Assembly (NCBI GenBank): GCA_028641055.1
Contig: CM054057.1
Coordinates: 326,622,941 to 326,686,940, forward strand
Length of the DNA stretch: 64,000 nucleotides
Direction: 5' to 3'
From: Alopecurus myosuroides
Lineage: Eukaryota > Streptophyta > Magnoliopsida > Poales > Poaceae
Part shown: positions 21,672-30,306 of the stretch, one piece after another
How positions within the stretch are numbered: position 1 is the first letter of the stretch
Layout: each line of letters begins with the position of its first letter
Position numbers and translations under genes: made by a program
The notes under the pieces: generated by a model
The model's database searches: none
What the model saw: the letters and a program-made list of their open reading frames with translations, nothing else
Told to the model about the DNA's origin: nothing

Positions 21672-22930
21672 AAGAACACTCTATTGTAGCTAGTGTAGTT
21701 AATAAGAGCATTAAGAAACCTATTGAAACTGATGAGCAAATAACTGTTGAACCCGCAGTAGCAATAGTAAAAGATCTTGTTTGTGGAAATTTAGAGGATG
21801 AACATATTGTCTTCTGTGAGGATGCTTCTAATATTGTTTCTCATTCTCATAGACCTAAGAAAACTAGTGTTCATGTGGTTTCTGTTAATATTGGTGATCA
21901 TTTCTATTATGGTTTATGTGACATTGGTGCAAGTTCTAGTAAAACTTGTCCTATTATTTTTGGTACACCTTTCTTGAACACTTGTGGTGCTACTATATAT
22001 TGTAAGAGGGAGAATATATTGACTAAATTTGATGGAAAATCTTATGAGTTCAATTTCCTCAAATTTGCTAGAGCACCTTATGAATCTAAATTGCCTGATG
22101 AGAATTTTAAATTTGAACAACTTGCTTCTATTGCTCTTGCTCCTAACAATGCTTTGCAACAATATATGGATGACCATGAAAGTGAGGTCTTTATGGAAGA
22201 GATAAATGAGATCGACGATATTCTTCTTCGTCAACCGGTGATACTGAAACATAATTTACCCGTGGAAGACTTGGGTACCACATTGCCACACAAGGAGGAT
22301 CCTATTTTTGATTTAAAACCTTTGTCCGATGATCTTAAATATGCTTATATTGTTGATAATAAGATATATCCTGTTATTATTAGTGCTAAACTTTCAGGTG
22401 AGGAAGAAGAAAGATTATTGGGAATTTTGAAGAAACACCGTGGAGCTATTGGATACACTCTTGATGATTTGAAGGGGATTTATCCTACTATATGTCAGCA
22501 TGCTATTAATATTGAACCTGATGCAAAGCCAGTTGTTGAACATGAACGCCGTTTAATTCCTAAGATGAAGGAAGCGGTAAGAAATGAGGTATTAAAACTC
22601 CTTGATGTTAGTATTATTTTTCCTAATGCTGATAGTAGATGGGTGAGCCCTATGCATTGTGTCCCTAAGAAGGGAGGAATGACTGTTCTGCCTAATGAAA
22701 ATAATGAGCTTATTCCTCAAAGAGTAGTAGTTGGTTATATAATGTGCATTAATTTTAAAAAGGTTAATAAAGTTACTAAGAAAGATCATTATCCTTTACC
22801 CTTTGTTGATCAAATGCTAGAGAGGTTGTCTAAGAAAACTCATTTTTGCTTTCTTGATGGTTATTCTGGGTTTTCTCAAATTGCTGTTAGGGCAAAGACT
22901 CAAACATTATATTTCTCGGGATTCCTATGA
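21650..22930 (+). pseudogene. Gypsy protease and 5' part of reverse transcriptase, truncated
   Basis: The frame overlaps the end of gag in another phase. The retropepsin region shows YGLCDIGASSSKTCPIIFGT, where the catalytic DIGAS motif is followed at once by the block that normally comes about 40 residues later. The protease flap region is therefore deleted. Downstream are the RT approach (HAINIEPDAKPVVEHERRLI), WVSPMHCVPKKGGMTV and HYPLPFVDQMLERLSKKTHF, then CFLDGYSGFSQIAV. The frame ends at 22930 before the catalytic YxDD motif, so RT, RNase H and integrase are missing. It cannot support transposition. Identity is clear from domain motifs. Confidence 0.85.
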
Positions 22931-23357
22931 TGAAGATGTTGATGTTATTCAAGTAATGACTCCGGAGAAGTTCATTAGAGGGAAGATTCCAGAATCCGCA
23001 GAGCCCGTTTTCGAATAGCTAACAGTTCTGTTAAGGAAAAGTTCGCGGAATACCATTTAAGTTATAAATTGCTGGTTTTTGGAAAATATGAAAAATACCG
23101 AGCCGAAGAAGAGTAGGAGGAGGTGCCCTGAGGCACCACACCACCTGGGGGCGCTGGTCCCACCCCTGGCCGTGCCACCCTATGGTGTGGGCGCCCCGGA
23201 GCCCCTCTCCGACTCGTTTTCGACCTGGACTTTCCTTTCGTTATGCATATTTTTGTTATATAACCCTCTGGACCCTCCGAGGTCTGTATATCGTTTTCTC
23301 GTCGTGTTTCTGTTTTGAGCTGTTTCGACCAAGATCCTTTTCTGTTTTAGAAGCACC
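22931..23357 (+). other. Noncoding junction region inside the Gypsy
   Basis: After the truncated RT, a GC-rich stretch (GGCACCACACCACCTGGGGG near 23131) resembles the middle of Athila-type LTRs, followed by a TATATAACCCTCTGG-like box at 23257. It may be an internal promoter or an LTR-derived filler; no ORF is credible. Confidence 0.4.
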
Positions 23358-23675
23358 ATGGTCTCTGCCAACAACAACAAGGGGAACAGACCGAAGGAAG
23401 ATGATCTCCAAGACCGGAAGCCGGAGGAGGAGATCGAGAGTGGAGCTGAAGGAGATGTAGAGGAAAACCCACGAGTGCGTCCACGCGCTACCATCGCAAG
23501 AATTGGAGTGGTTGCAAAACCTTCCAAGCAAACGGCGAGGACGAGCACCGAAGGGAAGGCCCCACGTCACTGCTTAGCTTCAAGGACACCAGTTTCAGGC
23601 ATAAAGAAACCTTTCTGTACTTTAAATCATGAGTATCAATCTAGGAGGGTACCCGAGGCAAAGTTGCCTTCTTGA
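23358..23675 (+). CDS. Gypsy downstream ORF, part 1 (unknown function)
   Basis: 105 residues starting MVSANNNKGNRPKEDDLQDR, polar and charged, with a middle block GDVEENPRVRPRATIARIGV and no transmembrane segment or known domain. Similar short charged ORFs lie between the pol remnant and the 3' LTR in Triticeae Athila-type elements; their role is unknown. The stop at 23675 is followed 4 bp later by the next ORF start, so one longer protein may have been split by a nonsense or frameshift change. It is not env-like: no signal peptide is seen. Confidence 0.5.
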   Translation: MVSANNNKGNRPKEDDLQDRKPEEEIESGAEGDVEENPRVRPRATIARIGVVAKPSKQTARTSTEGKAPRHCLASRTPVSGIKKPFCTLNHEYQSRRVPEAKLPS

Positions 23676-23679
23676 TGGG

Positions 23680-23894
23680 ATATGGATCGTTCTAACCGTG
23701 TAGATGAAGAAAGCTCCCAACCTAAGGAAGTGTGGGGGAAAGATCTTGATGGTTGGAATTCACCGTCTGACAAGCATGCAAACCGTATTGAGCACAATAC
23801 GAAGATGATGCGTATGCTTATGTTCGCAATTGAAGATCTGAAGATATCGATTGATAAGCTCATTGAGAAGGATTCACCACCACCGAAGAATTGA
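23680..23894 (+). CDS. Gypsy downstream ORF, part 2 (unknown function)
   Basis: About 70 residues starting MDRSNRVDEESSQPKEVWGK and including NRIEHNTKMMRMLMFAIEDL then KISIDKLIEKD, a probable amphipathic helix. The IEHN-containing helix is a recurrent feature of the 3' ORF of these elements, as I recall. Function is unknown. It is closely spaced with the preceding ORF and followed by a polypurine-like tract at 23930. Confidence 0.5.
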
Positions 23895-25643
23895 TTCGTC
23901 ATTGGTATTGGCATCTCCTTGGCTTGTTCCAAGCTTGGGGGGGAGTGTCGCGGTATCACACCTTTATCTTTCACCTTTTTACCTTTTAGTAGAGTCATAT
24001 CATGAGTAGAGAAAATATCATATAGTATGGTTTGCAGTATGGAAGTGTCACTCTTTAGTCGGTTATCGTTGTATCCCTTGGTTTGAGTTGTCGTAATGAA
24101 ATATTAATGAGAAGTTTCATCATCTACTTGCTCTACTTTATTTTAGTTTGCAATTTTTGTTATGTGATCGATCTTGTTATTAGTATTGGTATCAATGTTG
24201 GAGCTTCAAGTTAATCTAGTTGGTTTTGTCAAACTTAGCATTGGTCAGTAGCAACAATTCGTTGAGAGTAAGTAGAAAAGAGGGAGTTGCATGTAGATAT
24301 ATTATTCCATGATCTTTCTTTATTGTTAGCCCATAAGCTTAGTATTCTCAAATAAATTTGTGTGTACCTTCAAGGAAGATTGCATGATTGGCTTTATCAT
24401 ATATGTTTTTGTTTGTTTTACCTCAATTCTTATGCTTGCTACCCAACCTTGCTAGCCAAAAACATGTACTGAGAGGGAATGCTTCTTGTGCATCCAAACC
24501 TTGAGCCCCAAAACATTGTCATTTGTATCCACCATACCTACCTATATGTGGTATTTCACCGCCACTCCAAGTAAATTGCTTGTGTTCTACCTTTAAAACC
24601 TTCGGAATTACACCTCTTTTGTGCCCCTGTTTTAGCTCATGAGGACGCATATAGAGAATCTTTATCTCACTTGTTGATTGGATTTCACACCCTGGACTAG
24701 TGGCTTCATCCGCTTATCCAAATGATAGAAGAGCTGGCAGCGGGGTTCCCAGCCCCAAATAATAATACAAATTCTCTTCACTATTTTTGCCCTGATTTAT
24801 CAGTCAAAGCATAATTATGTAAACGAAAGAGAAAGAGGGATGGCCTTCTATACCAGTTGCGTCCTTCTATCGGAGCCGCTCTTATGAAGTCTACTTGGCT
24901 TGTGACGTACTGTATTTTCTGTTTGCCATTCGTTGACATAAGCATACACCTCTCAAAATTTAGACACTCCTCCATGGTATGTGATTGTTGGCAGGCACCC
25001 GAGGACTCGGTTAGCCATGGTTTGTGTAAGAAAGCTTGGGAGGGGTGTCAACCATTTTATACCGCTGTTTTACAAAATAAAAGCTCTAACACATGAGTGA
25101 TCCATGCTTCCCTCTGCGAAGGGCCCATATTTTACCTTTATGTTGAGTCAGTAAACCTACTTCTTTCTGTCTTGAGCAAGCATTTGAGTTGTTGTGATCC
25201 ATCCATCTATATGTTGATTTACTCAATCATGTTCTTTATTCTTCCTTGTTTGTACAAATGCGTTTATCTGTTTGAATACCACTTTGAAAGTTACCAATGT
25301 CTGCAAAGAAATTGTTATAATTGAGCATGATAAACTCTGCAATATAAGCTCTAATATAAAGACTCTGATCGAAAGATAAGTACACTATTAATTGTTCTCT
25401 GACCAAGAACGAAATTTTCCTTACCAATTCTGATTTTCTTTTGCACCTTTATTGTGATTTCCTCTACTTGTTTCAAGTTTGATTATATAAGAGGAGGTTG
25501 TTGTCTAAAATGACTTGTTATTCGTTAGATGTTATGCCTCTTGTCCGTATTTTATTTATCGACACCTCACTCCATAAACTTGTGGTCATGTTTACTGAGT
25601 TCTGTTTCGCTTGGGGACAAGCGAGGTCTAAGCTTGGGGGAGT
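23895..25643 (+). other. 3' noncoding region of the Gypsy
   Basis: About 1.75 kb AT-rich without credible genes. It begins with a polypurine-like tract AAGCTTGGGGGGGAGT (23930-23945) and ends with the true tract AAGCTTGGGGGAGT (25630-25643) directly before the 3' LTR. Confidence 0.7.
25630..25643 (+). other. Polypurine tract of the Gypsy
   Basis: AAGCTTGGGGGAGT abuts the 3' LTR start TGATACGTC at 25644, the position expected for the plus-strand primer. Confidence 0.85.
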
Positions 25644-27149
25644 TGATACGTCTATTTTGCATCACTGTTTTATATTGTTATTTTCTGTTATTCACCGATA
25701 TATTTCATGTTATGATGCATCACTTATGTTATTTTATCTTATTTTGCATGTTTCATAATTTTTGGAGAATAAACACCAGAACCAGAAATCTGATGGAAAA
25801 AAGCACCGTCAAGATACTCTATTTCAGAAGATCAGAAGAAGAGGGGGGATACCGAAAGAGTCTTAGAAGTTTCGAGGAGGAAGTGAGCTAGAAAGGCACC
25901 TGGAGGGGGGCCACCTAGGGCCCACACCACCAGGCGGCGCGCCCCCTGGCCGCACCTGGGGGTGTTCTGGCACCCCTGGCCCATTGTTGGGCGCCCCCTT
26001 TCGCGTGCTTGACCCCCAGGGAACCCTAAGCCACATAACATCATCTAAGAATTATTTCACCGCCGTCTCGGGGCGGAAAACACCAGAGAGAGAAAAGCTC
26101 TCCGACAGGGAGAAATTTGCCGGGGAAATTCCTCCCCGGAGTGGGGAAATCATCGTCATCATCGTCATCGCTCCGAGCATCATCAAGATCGTCATCGTCA
26201 ACATCATCACCACCAGCACCATCACCCTCATCATCCACCTTCATCCCGATGTAACAATTAAGGGTCTCTATCGTTGTTGTACATTAGATCTCTCTCCCAG
26301 TGTGGATTACTTGTTAGTAGTTGATGCTTGTGAGATTTATCGATGTTTACACTTTATGACCAGATTGTTATTATCCATTATATCACCTCTGATTATGATC
26401 CATATGATGTTTTGTGAGTAGTTCGTTTAGTTGTTGAGGACATGGGAGAAGTCATGACGTTAGTAGTGAAGTTATGTTGAAGTAATATCTCGTGGTACAA
26501 TATTTAAGCTGTGGTGCTATTCTTCTAGTGGTGTCATGTGAACGTCGACTACATGATACTTCACCTTTATGGGCATAGGAGGATGCATTGTGTATCTGGC
26601 TACTAATTGTGGGCTTGCCGAAGTGACAGAAACCTAAACCCCCGTTAGGAAACCAATGCACGAGAGAGTGTAGGATCCCGAAGTTTTAAGGCTGTGGTTA
26701 GATTTATCTTAATTATTTTCTCGTATTTGCGGATGCTTACGAGGGGTATAATCACAAGTATGTATTAGTCCTAGATGGGCGGTGCATTAGCATAGGTTCA
26801 CCCACACAACATTTAACGAACCAATAAATATTAATCAACCGTAATGAACGCGAAAGCACTTGACGAAATTCCCATGTGTCCTCGAGAACGTTTGGCAATC
26901 ATAAGTAGAACAACGGCTTGTCCTTTGCTCTCAAAAGGATTGGTCCACTTGTTGCAATTATATTTACTGTTATTTATTTACTCACACTTTATTTATCTGC
27001 TATATCAAAAACCACCAAAAACCCGTTTGCTAGTGTTTATAGTGAATTCTCCATCCAACCTGCTTGTCAACACCTTCTGCTCCTCGTTGGGTTCGACATC
27101 TTATTTATCGAAAGTACTACGAAACACCCCCTATACTTATGGGTCATCA
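25644..27149 (+). repeat. 3' LTR of the full-length Gypsy
   Basis: 1506 bp, TGATACGTCTATTTTGCATC to GGGTCATCA. It differs from the 5' LTR by scattered substitutions and small indels, so the insertion is not recent. Confidence 0.9.
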
Positions 27150-27381
27150 TACCACAGGGGTGAATCCAACTCCAACTCGGTAACAACTTGTACCGTATCG
27201 CGGGGATGAATCCAACTCCAACTCGAGTCGCTCCGCTCTACTCGTGAGAAGTTCAGTCTTTTATCAGCATAAGTGATCACCCAAAAATAACACTCCACCT
27301 TGAGACAAATTCCTTCATGTAGCATAAACGAAAGCTTCACCCTGAAATAACAAAGAAAACACCTTCGGAGTCAAACAACCT

Positions 27382-27783
27382 CTAGAGCTAAACAGTGATA
27401 CCAACTAAGCTTGAGCAAAGCTCAAACTTAGTAACAAAACCTGGCTTTGTCATCATATCAGCATAATTATCATGAGTACTGATCTTGCATACCTTCAGCT
27501 TACCTTGTGCAATAACATCACAAACATAATGGTACTTGTCATCAATGTGCTTTGTTCTTTCATGGAACATCTGATCCTTAGTAAGGTAAATAGCACTTTG
27601 AGTCACAAAACAGGTTAATACAAGTATCATCTCCACAAATCTCAGCAAACAGTCATTTCGACAAAACTGATTCTTTGCATGGTTCAACAATAGTCATGTA
27701 CTCAGTCTCAGTAGTAGATTGTGCAACAACACCCTGCAAGGTAGCCTTCAGCTAACAGCACATCCACTGACAGTAAACACTGT
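27382..27783 (-). pseudogene. Copia RNase H C-terminal remnant
   Basis: The minus-strand frame reads SAIYLTKDQMFHERTKHIDD, KYHYVCDVIAQGKLKVCKIS and DMMTKPGFVTKFELCSSLVG, ending GITV. This is the C-terminal end of a Copia polyprotein and parallels 13740-13929. Upstream pieces near 27680-27783 include the STTEAEY-type block in decayed form. Everything N-terminal is lost. It lies just before the purine tract and 3' LTR of the split Copia element. Confidence 0.8.
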
Positions 27784-28053
27784 TTAGAGCAACTCCACCG
27801 GCACCCATCAAATATGTGTCTGGTACCCCCAATTGGTCCCCCTTTTGGGGGCACCGGACCTGTGTCCGCGGTTTCGGTGGGCGTGCTCCGCAGTGGCGCC
27901 CTCAAACATGACCCACCATTTTCCCGTCATTAAAACAAACATATTGTGGGCATGCCGGCGAACGCCATGGTGACATTAAAACAGAACAAGGTTTAAACAA
28001 AAACAAAACAAAGTTTAAACAAAAAGAAAACAAAGTCTGGCGAGGTAGAGCCC

Positions 28054-28400
28054 CTACTCGTCACTGTTGGAGTGTTCCTCCTCCTCGCTCTCCTCCTCGC
28101 CGTCGGAGTGGACCTCCTCCTCGCCGTCCGTGCAGCAGGTGTGGCAGACGCATGTTCCATCGTACATCTTGATACACAACTTGTATGCCCCGGCGTAGGA
28201 GAAGGTGAGCATCCAGCCCTGCTGCAGCTAGTGCACGCGGGTGAATGCAACCCAGCCATTGCCGAGGAACATGCGGCCCTCGTGCCTGAACACGACGGTC
28301 ACGCAGCGGTGAGGGTACCCTTCCAGCTGGAGGGTGAAGGAGTCCGACTCCCTGCCTTCAAGCAGGACGCCCATCCTATCTGACAGCCGCAAGGAGTTGC
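28054..28400 (-). pseudogene. B3 DNA-binding domain gene fragment captured in a Harbinger element
   Basis: The minus-strand reading LRLSDRMGVLLEGRESDSFT, then CVTVVFRHEGRMFLGNGWVA, LQQGWMLTFSYAGAYKLCIK and MYDGTCVCHTC has the layout of a plant B3 domain (LPxxF-type start, GRGWxxFxxxHxLxxGxxLxFxYxG, VxxFDGS). An acidic Glu/Asp-rich tail follows up to TAG at 28056. An in-frame stop between ARVH-like and LQQGW positions breaks it. B3 proteins are plant transcription factors. The N-terminal strand of the domain is partly missing and the usual FDGS is YDGT. It is a captured fragment, not a gene. Identification is by pattern only. Confidence 0.6.
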
Positions 28401-28810
28401 CCAATGGCTGTCAGAGTAGGAGGAAGAACTCCGGGAGTCCGGCTCCGTCGTCCACAGGCGGCGCGACGACCATTCCTCCTCGCCCTCCACGCCCTTTGCG
28501 GCCTTCTTGCGCTCCATGGCCTCCTCGGGGTCCACGGGACATCGTTGGAATGATGGGGAAAGGGGCAGGAATGATCCCCTCTCCCGAAAGGGGATTTTGT
28601 AGCTGTCGTGGGCAGGTTTCTCGGTCGTGGGGACGTGCGCAGAGTGGGGGAAGTGGGGACGTGCGCATTGGGAAGGCGCGCCTCGAGCCGCCTCGAGTCG
28701 TCTCGCCTGTCTGTAGCCGCCTCACGTCCCATCACGTCGCCTCGCCTGCCTGCAGCCGTTTCGCGTCCCTTCGTGTCGCGTCGCCTTGGGATACAGCGCC
28801 AAGACCGACT

Positions 28811-29182
28811 TTTAAGCGCAGCTACGACGGTTGCACGCCCACGATCTGCCACACTGGTTGCACACCCACAACGTTGGCGCTTTTAGAGAACGTGTCGCCG
28901 GAGGAGCCGCTGCCGCATGAGCTGTTGGAGGAGGAGCAGCCGCTGGAGGAGGACGACGACATGGCAGAGGCGCATCAGGAACCCTAGCCGACGCCCGACG
29001 CGGCTGAATCCCATTGGGACCCTTGGCCGTTATGGGAGGACGTCCGACGCAGTGCAGACCCGCGGTTCTTTGCACCGCCACGGGCAGTTCCCGCGGCTCC
29101 TGCGGTGCCGCTTCCCGGAACACACCTACCACCGACGCCGGAGCGGGAGGGCACTCCGCCGCCACCATCGGACGACGAGGAT
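28811..29182 (+). pseudogene. Charged/proline-rich ORF at the right side of Harbinger B3
   Basis: The + reading includes SPEEPLPHELLEEEQPLEED, an in-frame TAG, then PDAAESHWDPWPLWEDVRRS and a Pro-rich end PTPEREGTPPPPSDDED before a stop at about 29182. It is acidic and low in complexity. Similar C-terminal ends are seen in proteins carried by Triticeae Harbinger-type elements, but I cannot name a family. The stop shows decay. Confidence 0.35.
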
Positions 29183-29485
29183 TAGTTCCCGGGCAGGCGC
29201 AGACGTCGCGTCGTTATTTTTCAAATTTCGTTCTATTTCTATGTAAAAAAGGCGTATACCTCTACCTTCAATTTATGAACAAAGTTTTTTAAATTTTATT
29301 TGTGTCACTGACGGGCGGGGGCCGCCTATCGGGCAGGCCCCAAGTTTGACGGGTGGGCTGAGGTCCCGAACAGAAACTTGACGGGTGGACATCATTGGAG
29401 GAGCAGCTGCGACGGTTTTTTTTTTTTTTGTCCGACCCCCGTTGGGCCTTTTGGGGGCCATTTGTGAGGGAGGGTGGAGATGCTC

Positions 29486-29563
29486 CTGGCATGCGCTCCG
29501 CTATACTCGTAGTCAGAAGCTCGAACTTTTATCGGCATAATTGAATGGATCACAAAAATAACA
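29486..29563 (-). repeat. 5' LTR remnant of the split Copia element
   Basis: On the minus strand it starts TGTTATTTTTGTGATCC and continues to about GAGCGCATGCC. It matches the start of the 3' LTR at 27220-27292 (CGCTCCGCTCTACTCG on the + strand). Only the first ~78 bp remain. Confidence 0.8.
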
Positions 29564-29593
29564 TCTGTGACGGATAATTTAAAAGGAGGGAGT

Positions 29594-30306
29594 GAAAGAT
29601 ATATATTTATTAAACCTCTAGAGAAAAAAGCGGGTGTGTGTGAGAGATGGGCGTGGCAAGAAAGTCCAAGGCTGCATAAAGTTTGGATCAATCTTTATGG
29701 GATTCTCTCCCTGGCAGAGAGACGTTTACTCTGCTGTAGGTAGTCGCAGCAGCAGGAGCATTGGGCAGCCCTAGCCCTAGGCTTACGCTAGGGAGTACTC
29801 CTCCTCCTATCCTATGCAATGCATGCACCGGCTACGGCAGCAGCAGAGCACACACTAGGGACAAGGCCTTCCACCTCCATGTCGCCACACCTCCCAATGC
29901 CTCCGCCTTTCTTGTCCGCCATTACGCCAACACCATGCCCCCCGTCGCCCCAAATTCATTTCAGCCTTTACGCCGTTCGTACCTACTCCTCCGCTCTCCC
30001 TCTCCTCTCCTGGACAAGGAAACGCACTGCTCTTGAACGCACACCACAGTGACACTCGACTCGTTGCACCGTGCCATGCTAGCTCCTGCCGCAGCTGCTT
30101 TTTGTGCCCCTCCTCCCCCCCTGCGCCGCTTGCCTCTTCCGTGTCTCCCTCCCCTCCTCCTTTAACCCCCAGCATTGCTCGTCGTCTTCTTCTTCTTCAC
30201 CAAGCAGAAGCAGAGCTTGCTCCTCCTCCGTCTCTTCCCCTTGTCTTACTTGTTGAAACACAAACAAAGAAACGCTTCTTCGTTTCTTGAACAAGAGCAT
30301 TGCGAG
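29594..30306 (+). promoter_or_regulatory. Proximal promoter and leader region of the PIN gene
   Basis: Starts at the edge of the MITE remnant. An AGATATATATTTATT stretch at 29598-29612 could serve as a TATA box, giving a leader of over 600 nt; a start nearer the ATG is equally possible. The last ~280 bp is pyrimidine-rich (TCTTCTTCTTCTTC near 30188), typical of a plant leader. Out-of-frame ATGs at 29814, 29819 and 29823 would be upstream ORFs if transcribed. A TGTCTC element (auxin-response core) is at 30142-30147, possibly by chance. Confidence 0.45.

Larger units (their letters stand above)
19140..27149 (+). mobile_element. Full-length Athila-lineage Gypsy retrotransposon
   Basis: About 8.0 kb with LTRs at 19140-20632 and 25644-27149, both TGATACGTC to GGGTCATCA. 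The target duplication is TACCG/TACCA (one mismatch; 19135-19139, 27150-27154). It has a primer site at 20644, gag, a truncated protease-RT frame, two downstream ORFs and a terminal polypurine tract at 25630. It inserted into the 3' LTR of the Copia element. The pol is incomplete, so it is non-autonomous. Confidence 0.92.
27787..29485. mobile_element. Harbinger-type Pack element B3 (carries B3-domain fragment)
   Basis: Termini GAGCAACTCCACC (27787) and GGTGGAGATGCTC (29485). TTA is on the left (27784-27786); the right flank is CTG, so one duplication copy is altered. Left and right terminal regions match those of 15320-16964 (TGGTACCCCCAATTGGTCC; CACTGACGGGCGGGGGCCGC; a 15-bp T-run). It lies between pol and the 5' LTR remnant of the Copia element. 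No transposase is visible. Confidence 0.7.
18859..29563 (-). mobile_element. Copia element (minus) with nested Gypsy and Harbinger insertions
   Basis: Bounded by the exact duplication TCTGT (18854-18858 and 29564-29568). On the minus strand: 5' LTR remnant 29486-29563, RNase H remnant 27382-27783, purine tract at 27293-27301, 3' LTR 27292-18859. The 3' LTR is interrupted by the Gypsy at 19140-27149. A Harbinger element at 27787-29485 sits between the 5' LTR remnant and pol. Without the insertions it is about 1 kb and has the same internal deletion as 13038-14401. Confidence 0.85.
18775..29592. mobile_element. Stowaway-like (Mariner) MITE split by a Copia element
   Basis: The left piece (18775-18858) begins ATCCCTTCGTATCAAATTA and ACTGTCACAAAG. 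The right piece (29564-29592), read as reverse complement, begins CTCCCTCCTTTTAAATTAT and CCGTCACAGA. These are Stowaway-type inverted ends of the CTCCCTCCGT class. Flanks are TA on the left and TG on the right (TA expected). Removing the Copia insertion and one TCTGT copy gives a MITE of about 108 bp. Confidence 0.7.

Noticed and set aside
23180..23675. Env-like gene in the Gypsy 3' region
   Set aside because: The downstream ORFs lack a signal peptide and membrane segments.
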